DNA from: Lonicera japonica
Lineage: Eukaryota > Streptophyta > Magnoliopsida > Dipsacales > Caprifoliaceae
DNA: 64,000 nt
Assembly: GCA_021464415.1 (NCBI GenBank)
Contig: CM038466.1
Location: 31,278,833-31,342,832 of the forward strand
Direction: 5' to 3'
The position numbers were made by a program, and so were the translations under genes. The stretch's first letter is position 1; the number at the start of each line of letters is the position of its first letter. Below the pieces are notes generated by a model. It saw only the letters and a list, made by a program, of their open reading frames with translations. It searched no databases and had not been told where the DNA came from. Shown piece by piece: positions 45,584 to 58,040 of the stretch.

Positions 45584-46764
45584 AAGCTCGTTATTTAAAT
45601 GGATTTAAAAAAGCCAAAGTGGATTCCTCCATTTTTCACCAATCTCTTCACATTGAGGATAATGTCTTCTTCATGTTGGGGGGTATGCGTGTTCCAACAC
45701 GATTTTCATTTTTTGTTTGGTTGGCTTTTCTATTTATGCTTGTAAAAATTCCATGGGATTAGAAATTTTGTTTTAATTTTTTGTTTAAAGTTTGAAAAAT
45801 GATGAATGATTGATATTTTGTTTAATGAAGACTATTGTTTCATTAGCTTTTGGCATGAATTCTTTGATCTATGTAGGAATTTGAATGATAATCTAAATTG
45901 CCTTACTTCACTTAGTCTCATATCAGGTTATATTCCCTGTTGCATATGCTAGATTGCTTTGGTTGTTTCTAATTCAGTAATAACACTTAGATTTATTTTC
46001 ATTGAGAGAAGAGAAATTTTTGTCCAAAAATGATGGAAGCTCTTTCGAAAAGATCCTCCAATGATAGGACAAAAGCATAGCACTTTGATAACTTGGATGA
46101 CTTTTATCCTAATATTGACTTAAAGCTGCACTTGACTAAATCTTAAGTCTCTTTGTCTAATATTATGGATGGGTAAAGGTTACCATATGGGAAAGGGTGA
46201 ATAGCTTCCTTTAAGCTCCAATGATTGAGCAGTATATGTAAAAATATTATTAAGTGAGACCGCTGCCCCCCATAGAGATGAAAACTTCCTTGATCTAATT
46301 TAGCAAAAATTTCAAGTAAAAGATAAAGAAAGTGCTTAGAATTGACATTTTTTTGGAGCTTTGTTTTTGAAAAAGTTTTCTTTTCCTTCTCGAATGAATA
46401 AAATTCTTTGTGCTTATATTGAATTGATTGATCCAAAGTCTAGTATGTAAGCATTGGGGAATATGGGATTGTGTTCTAAAGGAGATAGGTGAATTAGATG
46501 ATCATTCAAAAATCCATCATTCTAGAGTTTCGATAGTAATGCCTTGTGCTTTGCAAATTGAAACTTGAAATCTTCATTCTGATCATTCATCGTGATTAAA
46601 CTTCTAATGTTTGTAGGTATCATTTCTGAAAGCCTTCACGAGATGCAACTCGTCTTCTTTGGGAACTTAGAAGTTAACAACTTTTTGTATAACTTAGTAT
46701 TTTTTTGTAATTATATATATTTTTGTCTTACTAAGGGACTAGCAAGAGATAAGTTGAGGGGAGT
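45584..46764 (+). other. Athila-2 3' non-coding region
   Basis: Holds CTTCACATTGAGGATAATG then GTTGGGGGG (45645-45682), AGCTCTTTCGAAAAGATCCT (46029), a hairpin-like CACGAG...CTCGTC (46635-46654) and the terminal AAGTTGAGGGGAGT tract (46751-46764), all shared with Athila-1. No gene is present. Confidence 0.75.
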
Positions 46765-48391
46765 TGATAAACGCATAATATTGTCATGCATAAGCTCTTT
46801 CCCGGAGCCGCTTGACGCGTTTATTGCATTATTCTGCCTAATTATCCGCTTATCTCGAGATTAGTGTCTTAGCAAATTTGTATCTAGTATCATCCCGCTA
46901 GGTGTGTTTTTGTTGTGTTTATAGGCATAAGATTCAATGGCCCTCAAGGAATTGATCAAGTGCTAGTCAGAAGCTTGCAAAAGTGCCGATTTGAAGAATT
47001 TCCAGAAGCATGATCGATCATGGTACAAATCATCATCAGGCAGATCACCCCATGATCGATCATGGGTTGGCTATGATCGATCATGGCCTGGCTAGGACAG
47101 CCACCAACTACTACTTTTAGCCTTTTTTTGGGGATTTTTATCTAGAGATATTTTTTCTTGTTTATTTTATTAGTTCTTGTACATCTTTTGCTAGTTTTGA
47201 GTCCAAGAGAAGGAGGTAGATATTATTATCTTGTTTTTACATAAAGATGTTCTAGAGAGAAGGGAGAGCTCAAGTTGTATCTTTTCTTCATTGTCTCTTG
47301 TAAATTCTTGTTTTGTAAGAATGATTTCTTCATCTATAATATTTGTTCTTGCATTTATTATGGAGTAGTCGTTTTACTAAGGTTACGGAAGTTGATTGCG
47401 ACATGATTTTTGGTGATTATTAACTCAATCCATGTTTAAAGTTTGATAAATATTTGTGAATCATTTTCTTCATCATATCTTCCATTCTATCAAGCTTTCT
47501 AGGTATTTTCATATTAAGTCAAGACTTTATATGCCTTGTATACTTAGTTCTTGGTTGTTAATGAACATATAACATAGTTATATGATTCTAGAAAGCTTGT
47601 GGTCTCCCCCCCTTTCATCCATGAAACTTTTTCCTCTTTGTAGAAATTATGAATAGTTCTTAAAACTCTATAAATGGGTTATAAATTTATTGAGCTTATC
47701 TTTGATTCATTTATTGATATATTGAGTGCTTCTTGCACTATATGTGATACTTAGACACTTTATCTTCTACCCTAAGTGATAAACGATGAGTTGACAAATT
47801 TGTCCGATAAACTTTATTCCGTTTCATTGTTATGATTCACTTTCTAATTTTCATTCTTTAAATCATGAGATTTCATACACTTGCTTTATGTTAAATCTTT
47901 TTACGATAAGTTTGTCATATCTATCTCGGATTAGCTTCATCGGGAATGGGTTGCTTTGTTTCACACCCGCAGCTAAGAGGTAGGAATGATGGCTTCATCT
48001 TTGGTGGAATGTTGTTTGTCTCTTTCTTGATATAGCTTTGATCCGGGAATGAGTCGCATAGCGTCCCACCCTCCGCTATTCAGAGATACACTAACATTCC
48101 CCATATCTCGAGAAACCTTGTGTTGAAGTCTTTGTCTGAGTGATCACCGTTTCTTAAATCGCAACTAACTTCCTAATACCTTAATGCTATCTTATTAATT
48201 TCCACAACCGATTTACATTTATGTTGTTCGATAACCAATCCAACTTACAAAATTAGAAAACCATTACATCTGTAATCCATTCCATTCCTTTTCAATTATC
48301 CCTATGGTTCAACACTCGGACTTCCGAGACTATATTACAACTTGACGCGCCTGCACTTGTGGTACCACAACGTGATTTTCCTTTGACGTCA
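46765..48391 (+). repeat. Athila-2 3' LTR, 1,627 bp, with three CATGATCGATCATG-type palindromes
   Basis: Starts TGATAAACGCATAAT and ends TTTGACGTCA. Perfect palindromes lie at 47009-47022 and 47051-47064, and TATGATCGATCATG at 47072-47085; distances are 42 and 21 bp, as in the 5' LTR apart from one missing copy. Confidence 0.9.
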
Positions 48392-48776
48392 ATTACCAAT
48401 TAGAAAAAACCTTTGATCGGCACTCGAAGCCTCGACCGCTGGGACTTGAATTACATTTTCAAGTAATTTCACTGCTGGCAGCCCCCGTGTCCCACCTTCA
48501 AAGGCCTGCCCCGACTGTAATTGCTAGCAATTCTTAGGGACCTTGTCCCTTTTGGTGGAGGCTTTGGTCAACTCTGTCTTCTTTCTCTTCCCTTGGATTT
48601 TATCAGTCGTTTCGGCTTCCATAGCCTTCAGTATTGCGGCTATTCTACCCCCAGTTTGGATATTATCAGTGATCTCAAATGGGCGCTTAACGTTAGTGGC
48701 TCCCTGCACCACCAAACCGAAACATAAACGTGCATCCTTCTGTTTTCCCCAAACAACGACCACGATTTTATCTGGG
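48392..48776 (-). pseudogene. Tat-M protease end and protease-RT spacer
   Basis: On minus it reads VVVVWGKQKDARLCFGLVVQ, matching the end of the Tat protease region, then a Lys/Thr-rich linker (IQGKRKKTELTKAS) with a stop near 48524. It is the short piece of Tat-M left between the Tat-3 and Athila-2 insertions. Confidence 0.7.
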
Positions 48777-48781
48777 TCAAC
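48777..48781 (+). repeat. target site duplication TCAAC, left copy
   Basis: TCAAC precedes the first LTR base of Tat-3 and is repeated exactly at 61459-61463. Confidence 0.92.
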
Positions 48782-50026
48782 TGTGAACACCCCAATCCAC
48801 GACTCTTGTATGAATACGGCTTTTCTTAAAACAAGCATCTTGCATTTGATCATGAGTCATCCTGCATATAGAAGACCGTTAGGAAAGACTCCAATTTTCG
48901 GACGCGTTAGGAGTCTGAGATAACATTTGTTGCCTCTTCGCTTACTAGGACAGGGATCGTCCCAGTATTCTTGAGTTTTTTCTGAGGATTTCTATGCATT
49001 TTTGTGAGCCAGCCGCAGCCCCCAACCGCACGCACCAACCGTACGGCTACCTGCCAGCCGTGCGGTTGGCAACTAGCCGCACACCCCAGCCGCACGCCAC
49101 CAGCCGCACCCCCTGCGGCTACCCCCTGCGGTTTGCCTCTTTTGGAGTGTTTATGGCGGAAATTTCCCTATAAATAGGACCCTTGGGCCCTCATTTGGGA
49201 TCATTAATCCTCACTAGTGTTTTTAGTAAGGTGAAGTTCTGTCAAAATCATTAGAGAGTCTTTTCTTAGAGAATTTCTAGTGAGAGAGAAGGCTAGTGGG
49301 AGAAAGTTAGTGAGAGAAAGCTTTAGAGAAAGAAAGAAAGTTCTAGAGAGAGAAGGAGGCAAGCAAGGCAATCAACACAAAGTTTTTATTTCTTCTTCAA
49401 GCGCATCAGGTACGTCTTTCTTCCACTCTACTAATTTCAATACTGCATTTAAATTCGTTTTAATACAGAAAGTTAGATAACTTGCAAAAAAGTTCACTGC
49501 TTTCAAAACAAGTTCTTTCTAAATTTTACAAGAAAACTAAAACCTGTTTTGACACGTTTTCAAAACAAACAAAAATACAAAAACAGTTTCCAAAAGAAAG
49601 GAACTACGAGACTCTGATTTCATTCTATGAATGAATACGTAGGCGCTCGTAAACCTCGAGTCTGATTTCAAAATATTGTTTTGAACTAAATTTATCCGGA
49701 AAGGACTATTCTGAAAACCATTCGAACTACTTGCAAGATATCTAAAATAGGTATTAGATGCATGATCCATTAAGAGACCGAAAGGGCGAATTGGGTGCCT
49801 TACACCTTCCCAATTCGTAACGTAGTTCCCGAACCCTAGCAAAGTCAATTTTCAAAATAAATCTCTGGTTTCAAACGCATGAAAGATAATTTGTTTTCGA
49901 ATTGTCCTTCATACGATCTTTTGTTTGTTTTCTCGTAAAACAAACTGGCGACTCTATAAAGCACGTTTTTAAAGAAAACCGAGAACGCGGACTCTTCCTC
50001 TCGGGTCGCGGGTTTGGATTCTCACA
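48782..50026 (+). repeat. Tat-3 5' LTR, 1,245 bp
   Basis: Starts TGTGAACACCCCAATCC and ends GGATTCTCACA. U3 has CCGCA/TGCGG repeats (49010-49135), TATAAATA at 49169-49176, a GA-rich stretch, then the conserved hairpin at 49787-49817. Confidence 0.93.
49010..49176 (+). promoter_or_regulatory. Tat-3 U3 repeat array (AACCGCACG / AGCCGCAC) and TATA box
   Basis: Roughly ten copies of CCGCAC or its reverse complement GTGCGG, with CCGTACGG, packed into 125 bp directly upstream of TATAAATA. The 3' LTR carries an expanded version (60368-60560; TATA 60591-60598) and the solo LTR a shorter one. Confidence 0.7.
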
Positions 50027-50027
50027 G

Positions 50028-50045
50028 TGGCAACTCTGCTGGGGA
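50028..50045 (+). other. Tat-3 primer-binding site
   Basis: TGGCAACTCTGCTGGGGA lies one base after the LTR. The form resembles sites of Ogre/Tat elements; I have not verified the tRNA. Confidence 0.65.
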
Positions 50046-51059
50046 CATCGAGAACTAAGCTCTTATATAATGGATCATATATTTAATTTATATTATTTAT
50101 TAGGTATAGGTCTTGTAAGCCTTAGTTCTAGGATAACATAGAAGCAATCTAGGTGGATACCCTGATGCTTTTATTTGCTAATTATGTGAGGAAAATCTTT
50201 TTCATAATTAAAATTCTGTAAAATACTATAACAAACCCTAAAGCATTGATCAAATAATGAACCGCCAGATTGTTATTTTGTACGCACTCACGTCTTATCA
50301 TGCATTTTCGTGAGTGTGAATTTATCCTATCAACCTCGGGACCAGAGTCGTGACTAGGCCATGGACTTGCGGGTCTGCACTAGCCAAAAGCGCCTGGGAC
50401 CACTCTCCTTGGCCAAGTACTTACCGAGGTATATAAAGTGACGAGAACACTCACGTACCGGGATGAATATCAAAAGGTCCTTACACGTACCTGCGCTCTT
50501 GAGGTATATCGTAAGACCTGCCAAATAGGAGGGAGCCTTAAGCCTTACCCTCTTCAACCACACTTGCATATAAGGGAGTCAGCTTAGAACACAAGATTTT
50601 ATACATTATTTTAATGACCAACAGTCGTGAGAATCTAGTGAGCGAAAGCTCTGATTCCATGAACAAAGCAACTCATGAGGAGAGAACTTCCCGTGTTTTC
50701 AAATGATTTTCCAGAAAACTCTTTTCAAAATAGTTTTCCAAAACTATAGATGGTGAGGGAACCCATGGAATTTTATTCTTACCCTACCTTTATACGGGGC
50801 TCTCAAGTTGTCGCTGTTGGTCTGCTTTTGATCTCACCTAAAAGAAAGCTCTTTGTGTGTTTAGCGTCGTCCCGATCGATGTGTTTCTGGATAAGGTTCG
50901 GCGATTTCTAAATGATATATTGTTGTTATTTTTCGGGGGGAATGCACGCCATCGAATCTATCCTTTTTTTCGGCATCAGCTATTCATTCCATCCTGGCCT
51001 CTGCGTGGGCGGGAAGAGACAGTACCGGACGACTCGTTAGACTAGATTCTTTCGAAAAC
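50046..51059 (+). other. Tat-3 5' leader
   Basis: About 1 kb without a convincing gene. Some Ogre elements carry an extra open frame here; none is seen. Confidence 0.55.
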
Positions 51060-53263
51060 ATGGATCAGAACACGCCAAACCGGAATATCAACAACCAATT
51101 CAATAACGCAACGGATCCGCAGCCCGGTCCTTTTTACCCAAACCAGGGGATAACTTAGAATAATTCTATGGGGGGTCAGCCGCTTCATCACACTCCGCCT
51201 CCGAATATTGATCCGAACCTAGCCAGTTCGAGTGGAAATGGAAACGTTCCGTCGCTTAACCCCGAAGATATGTGCAGAATGCTGATGAACCTGAGTCAGA
51301 GTATGGCCATGCTCCCAGCTGACAATCAGAATACGCGTGCCAAACTGGACGAATTGTCCAAAGCGCGCATGACAGAACCACCAAGGGAAGCCCCGACTAT
51401 TCCACCACCTCCACCACTCTCAGTTCATACCGAAGCACCATCACAATTTGAACAACTGAACCCACCAAAGGCCATACATGATCCAGTCAGTAATTGGCTA
51501 CAACAAGACCCTATCAATCAAGCCCCTCCGCAGATGCAACCGATCCATGAACCATACCAGGATCCATATTACGAACCGATAAGAAGGCCCATGAGTATTC
51601 AAGGGGAAGGCCCATCACCAATGGAGATCTCCCGGGGAAATACAGATCTGTCTGAGCTTAAGGAACAAGTGAAGGCACTCACCCAAAAGATGGCTGAAAG
51701 TACAAAGGACTTAACCTAGATGCAAAGCTACAATTTATACCCCGAGGCTCGTTATTCGGTGGGTTTCAAAATACCTTATATTCCAAAATTCACAGGGACC
51801 ACACCACCGGAACTCCATCTGAAATCTTATGTCCGATCAATGAGGATTTACGATATCAGCAAGGCTGAATTGGCCAATTCCTTTCATCTCACTCTGGCAG
51901 GACCGGCCCAGAGTTGGTTTTTGAATCTTGAAAAGCATCGCGTCAAATCATGGTCCGCCATTGTTCAAGAATTCGTATCGCAATATAAGACTAACGAAGA
52001 GCTTAAGGTTACGAGAAAACACCTGGAGATAGCCAAGCAAAAGGAAAATGAAAGCTTTAGTGAATTCGTGACAAGATGGAGGGAATTAGCGGCCCAAATG
52101 GTGGAACGTATTGATGAAGAGGAACAATTAGGAATGATTGTTAAAAACCTAAAGCCAGAAATTCGGGCTCAAATGGGGCACCAGTTCTTCGGTAGGTTCA
52201 AGGCTTTGCTCCACGTCAGTAATGAAATTGAGGAAGAGCTAGCCAAGCAGGCTGAAACCAAGAAGTCCGCCTCACAATATAAAAAGACTTCTACTTCAGC
52301 CATCAACCAAGTCACCTCTTATGGGTCCTATGGTAGGGGATATTCTAACAATCCCTATGATCAAAACTCTGCGAAGAATATTGGGAACTATTCTGCACCG
52401 GGGTATCGTAACAACAGCAACAACCCAGGGCGTTCGATCAAAATCGCTCACCAGATAGACACTTTTTGTAACTACTGGGACCTTTGGGAAAGGTTTTTGA
52501 ACAATTGAAAGAAGCCGGAATTATGTATCCTATGAACCCGAGGTCGTTACCCCAACAAATACCACCTCATTGGAATATGAATGAACATTGTGAGTATCAC
52601 CAGGGGTTCGGGCACACCACCGATAGTTGTATGGCCCTGCGACATGCTATTCAAAATCTAATTGATAGCAAAAGAATTATGGATCCATCAGCCCCAAATG
52701 TTGCAAGAAATCCCCTTCCTAATCATCGAATTAATGCCATCGAGGAAGATTTGGATTTCCAAGATCCTGTGTTTTTTATTAAACCTGCCATAGATGCAGA
52801 AAATGTTAAAGTGTTGAAATTTGGCTGTCCAAAGCCTTCACTTGCGGTTATCCAACACACTCCTACAAGATCCCAAAAAATTGTTGAGGAGACCGAAGAT
52901 GAAACCTTATTGGGATTCCGCGTCGATGAGACCTCTACCCTTTAATCGCAAGAGATAATCAACCCAAAAGTTATGGGCTGGATGGAGCAAATGCAGTTTA
53001 TACCAGGTCTCGGGCTCGGAAAGCAGAACCAGGGAATCGCTCACTTCCCACAAATCAAAGACAACCCAAGGCGACAGGGACTCGGGTATAGCCGAGGAAA
53101 AGCAATAAAGAGGGGCACTCATCAAAGCAAGTATCCATCACGAATAAATATGATAGCCTTCGATTGGAACAAAGTCTCGCAAGTCGAAAAGAAGGCGCCT
53201 CCACCACTGGTTGAAACATCTGAAGAAATAAGTGATCCAGTGGCAACATGGGTCCAAAATTGA
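51060..53263 (+). pseudogene. Tat-3 gag with zinc motif and G-patch-like end
   Basis: ATG at 51060 (MDQNTPNRNINNQFNN). The frame has TAG at 51156-51158 and 51717-51719 but otherwise continues to 52508: a Pro/Gln-rich N-terminus, then the capsid domain (PYIPKFTGTTPPELHLKSYV, FHLTLAGPAQSWFLNLEKH, ENESFSEFVTRWRELAAQM). After a frameshift near 52,450 it reads FEQLKEAGIMYP, a CEYHQGFGHTTDSC zinc motif, and FIPGLGLGKQNQGI...QGLGY near 52,990-53,090, which resembles a G-patch, an RNA-binding glycine motif seen in some Tat elements. Stops are also present at 52943-52945 and 53261. Confidence 0.82.
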
Positions 53264-54636
53264 CTCGCTCTGGGAGAGTCTACCAACCACCGGGTAACAA
53301 GCAACCCACTATCACTACTCCTTCCAAAGAATCAGCAAAGGACCCAGAAGAAGGTCGTGTTGTGGAACAATTAAAGAAAACACATGCCCAAATTTCAATC
53401 TGGGGACTCTTGGTGGCATCCAAGCCACATCGCACGGCACTGATGAAAATGCTAGACGAATCAGTCGTCCCTCTTGAAGCCACCCTGGGCGAATTGACAG
53501 CAATGATCGCCTCGATGGGAGTACAAAAACAGATGCTCGGTTTCTCTGACGAAGATTTGTCACCACTGGGCCGGGATCATAATCAAGCCCTGCATATTAC
53601 CGTTGTGGCCTGTGGGATGTCTATACCATATGTTCTCGTGGATAACGGTTCCACGATCAACGTGTTCCCATTAAAGACTGTTGTTCGTTTGGGTATCGAT
53701 TTGGCTACACTGGAAGAATCACCGGTTACAGTCCGAGCATACGACAATACCAAGCGAGAGGTATTGGGTTCCGTCATGATCGATATGAGAATGGGACCGG
53801 CTGCATTTACCACCGAATTTCAAGTCATCGATATCCCGTCGAGCTTCAATTTATTATTGGGACGAGTTTGGTTGCATGAGGTGGGTGCACTTCCTTCTTC
53901 CCTTCATTAAAAAATAAAGATACCTTTCAACGGGGATATCATCGTCATTAAGGGAGATCCTGAAAGAGCAATAGTGCCAAAAAAACTCGCCGGTATTGGG
54001 AATTGGAAGCCAAGACGTCCAACTTGGGGGATTTTCATATGAACCTAAGGTGCAAACCCTCACCACTCAGACTGTGAAGTATCTGCCTCCTGACGATATG
54101 TCAACCATGAATACGCAAGTGATAAAGATGATGAGGAAAATGAAATTTTTACAGGGAATTGATTTGGGAAACTATCAGGCCGGCATTGCACAAATGGTTG
54201 AACCATACCAACAACCGAGTCCCCTTGCTGGGTTGGGATATATGGGAGATGTTAGCCGAATGAAAAGTGCCGTATCCACCGATAGTTCGTTAAATTGATG
54301 GTTTATAAAAGAGGGTGAAGACTTTCCTTACTGCGGGTTTCAAGAACCATGGGTAAATGAAGAAGGGAAAAGACAACCGGGGTTAGAAATTTTCTTTGAA
54401 AAAGATTTGTATATCAGTGAAGGATTTACCCATACCTTCTCATCTCGATTGAAGATCACCCGGCCACCTGTCGAGCCACTAGAAGAGGAAGATATGCTGG
54501 GTAATATGTTTGAGGTAATGGCAATTGAGGAAGATTACCTCGGGGACCTTCTGCATCTCATACGCCCCATCGAAGAAAAGAAGAAGAAGCAGAGAGAGAG
54601 AGGAATATTGATAGAAATGTACGAAATTTAGAATAT
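53264..54636 (+). pseudogene. Tat-3 protease and second G-patch-like region
   Basis: The retropepsin domain reads VLVDNGSTINVFPL, VRAYDNTKREVLGSV and FNLLLGRVWLHE, with DNGS at the active site as is usual in this lineage. It continues past a stop at 53908-53910. A frame change near 53,990 leads to MKFLQGIDLGNYQAGI...LAGLGY (about 54,140-54,240), a second decayed G-patch-like motif, and then an acidic linker before RT. Confidence 0.75.
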
Positions 54637-57600
54637 TTGTTATCTGTACAAAGTGATATTTCCATCAATAAAATTGCCAATCTTTCCCCTTACTTTGATT
54701 CTTATAATGTTGAAGTCATGAATGAGAATATGAATGATGAACAAAGAATACAACCCATTAAAGGGGACATGGTCACAATAAATTTGGGAACAACAGACGA
54801 TAAAAAAGAAATAAAAATTGGGGCTGAGTTAAGTCATGACGAAAAGACAGAATTGGAAAATTTGTTGAAAGAATTCGTTAATGTTTTTGCTTGGACATAC
54901 GCTCATATGCCGGGTTTAGATGCCAACATTGTGATGCACGAAATACACACGAAACCCGAATGCAAACCTGTCAAGCAAAAGTTAAGGAAGTTGATACCCG
55001 AATGGTCACTAAAAGTAAAGGAAGAAGTGACGAAACAATTAGACATGAGATTCATACGAGTCGTTGAATACCCTACTTGGTTGGCCAATATAGTGCCGGT
55101 ACCAAAGGCCAACGGAAAAGTAAGGGTTTGTTTTGACTATTGCAATCTTAACTCCGCTTGCCTAAAGGATGATTTTCCACTGCCAAATATCGACCTTATT
55201 GTCGACAACACTGCTAATCATGCCCTAAAGTCATTCGTCGATGGGTTTGCTGGGATAATCAGATCAAAATGCACCCTGATCATCAGGAAAAGACAGCCTT
55301 CATCACACCATGGGGTACTTATTGTTACACCGTCATGCCGTTTGGGTTGAAAAATGCTGGGGCTACATATTAACGAGCGGCAACTACTTTGTTTCACGAC
55401 ATGATCCATAAGGAAGTAGAAGTATACGTTGACGACATGATCATCAAATCCTTAAATCGAGAAAGCCACGTCCCAACTCTTCGTACATTCTTTGAGAGGT
55501 TAATACGGTTCTAAATGCGGTTGAATCCTCATAAATGCGTATTCGGGGTCACTAAAGGAAAAATACTGGGATATATCGTCAGTAAAAAGGGAATCGAAGT
55601 CGATCTGGCAAAAATAAAGGCCATTCAAGAAATGCCAGTTCCTAAAACGGAGAAGGAAATTCGGGGTTTCTTGGGAAAATTGTAGTTCTTAAGCAGATTT
55701 ATTTCACAACTGACTCAAACATGTAAACCAATTTTCAAGCTACTTCAAAAGAATTCAGACGGACAATGGAATGAGCAATGCCAAGAAGCGTTTGATAAGA
55801 TCAAACAATATTTGTCTAACCCACCAGTCCTAGCACCTCCTCAAGTGGGCATTCCGTTGATATTGTACATGTCAGTCAACAATTCGTCGGTAGGGGCAAT
55901 GTTAGCTCAACATTTGTTGAAAACCAGAACCGAACAGGCAATATATTATCTTAGCAAAAAGCTCTCTTCGGGGGAACGAAATTACACACCGTTAGAGAAA
56001 TCATGTGCTTCCTTGGTTTGGGCCACCCAAAAGCTGCGGCATTACTTGTTGGTTTTCTCTGTAATCTTGATCTCGCGACTGGATCCCTTGCGATACGTGT
56101 TCGAGAAACCACTACTGACTAACAGAATGGCTAAATGGGTGTTTTTGCTATTAGAATTCGATATCTCATACATAACCCAAAAAGATGTTAAAGGGCAAGT
56201 CATAGCGGATCACCTGGCTGGAAACCTTATCATCGATACCGAGTTAGAAGAATTCGAATTTCCTGATGAGGGTATCATGGAAATTACGAAAGATGAGGAA
56301 TGGAAAATGTACTTCGATGGTGCTTGCAATCGAAATAGAAATGGAATCGGGATCTTATTGATTTCACCGGATCAGACACACGCTCCTATGTCTTTCCGCT
56401 TAGAATTTCCCTGTACTAACAACATCACGGAATACGAGGCATGTATTGTAAGGTTAAAAATCGCTTTGCAGAAAGGGGTTCGTAAGATCCAGGTATTTGG
56501 GGACTCCGCCCTCATTATTCATCAGATCCTGAAAAAGTGGAAAATCAAAGAAGAAAAACTTGTACCCTTTTTAGCCCAACTCGAAGAAACTGCCGAGAAA
56601 TTTGATTGTATTGAATTCTTCTATATCCCAAGAACACAAAAATTTTTTGCCGATGCATTGACCACTCTAGCCTCGATGGTCGAAATTCCAAGAGAGAAAG
56701 AAGAGATCCAGATCCAAATTCAAAAACGGGCAAATCTAGTATTTTGCCTATCACTCGATGTTGAAAGTGGAAGCAGGGTTGACAAGAGTGTTTGGTATTA
56801 TGATATCTAGAAATTACTCAAGTACAATGAATACCCACCAAATACGGATAAAACCACTCGGGTCACACTTCGCCGACTTGCATCACGATTTATCATTTGT
56901 GCGGAGAAATTATACCGAAGAAATGACAATGGTATACATCTTGAATGCCTCGACGAGGAACAATCCCGAGCAATGATGGAACAAATCCACAGTGGAGAGT
57001 GCGGTCCACATATGAGCGGTCATACATTGGCACGAAATATAGTTCGTCAAGGGTATTATTAGTTAACAATGCAGAAAGATTGTTTTGAATATGTCAAAGG
57101 ATGTCATCAATGCCAAATATACGCCAAAGCACAAAAGCTCCCACCAAAAGAATTGTATCCCATGACATCTCCTTGGCCGTTTTCCATCTGGGGTATTGAC
57201 ATGATCGGTAAGATCTCACCAAAAGGAAGCAATGGGCATGAATACATTCTGGTTGCTATCGACTACTTCACCAAATGGGTTGTAGCCGAATCTTACAAAG
57301 ATTTAAATGCCAATAAGGTAGCCCGATTCATCAAATACAACATCATATGTCGATACGGGGTACCACATGAGATAATATCTGATAATGGAACACATTTTGA
57401 AGGTGAAGCCAATGAGCTCGTGGAAGAATATGGAATCAAATGTCACAAATCCTCCCCATACGTTCGCAAACTAACGGGGCTGTTAAGGTTGCCAACAAGA
57501 ATCTAAAGAATATCATTAGTAAGATGGTAAAATCCGGCAAAGATTGGCCTGAAAAACTCCCGTATGCACTTTGGGGGTATCGAACTACGTACTAAAAGAG

Positions 57601-58040
57601 TCTCTATGGGGTCAACACCTTTCTCCCTCACGTACGGAATGGAAGCGGTTCTGCCAATGGAAATGGAAATACCCTCTTTACAGGTTGTCATGGAAAATCA
57701 AGTCACCGAAAGTGATTGGATAAAGGCTCGGTATGAAGAATTGGCAATGATTGATGAAAAACGATTGAAAGCTTCATATCAATATCAAGGGTACCAAAAG
57801 CGTGTTGCAAAAGCCTTTAATAAGAAAATTCGAGAAAGATGCATCATGATTGAGGACTTAATACTCAAAGAGATTCGTGAACCGGCTCGAGGCCCACGAG
57901 AAATTTTTTTGCCAAAATGGATAGGCCCTTACATTGTTACTAAAATACTATCCGAGGGTTCCGTTCTCCCGACATTGATGGCCAAGAGTTAAACTCACTA
58001 GTCAACCTCGATCGGTTGAAGAAGTATTATCAGTAAAAGT
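54637..58040 (+). pseudogene. Tat-3 pol: reverse transcriptase, gypsy and archaeal-type RNase H, integrase
   Basis: RT starts after LLKEFVNVFAWTYAHMPGLD (54,860) with VRVCFDYCNLN, a frameshift near 55,250, MPFGLKNAGATY, and VEVYVDDMIIKS near 55,420. The first RNase H is degenerate (LYMSVNNSSVGAMLAQ, with Asn for the usual Asp), as expected where a second one took over. That second domain keeps four acidic residues: MYFDGACN, ITEYEAC, FGDSALIIHQ and FFADALTTLAS (56,300-56,680). Integrase has HSGECGPH...CHQC, TAG at 57061-57063, WGIDMIGK and IISDNGTHFEG. The third motif reads NGAVKVANKNL in a shifted frame, with Lys where Glu is catalytic. The C-terminus (KWIGPYIVTKIL) ends near 58,037. Confidence 0.88.

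Larger units (their letters stand above)
40235..48391 (+). mobile_element. Athila-2: Athila-like element lacking pol, 8,157 bp including a solo LTR
   Basis: LTRs of 1,548 and 1,627 bp (TGATAAA ... GACGTCA), a tRNA-Asp-type primer-binding site with one mismatch, gag-pro related to Athila-1, the Athila 3' region and the final AAGTTGAGGGGAGT tract define the element. It lies in Tat-M between protease and RT. The flanking pentamers are ACTAT (40230-40234) and ATTAC (48392-48396), which may be a decayed target duplication. The LTRs differ by many substitutions and an indel of about 80 bp, so it is much older than Athila-1. Confidence 0.9.
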
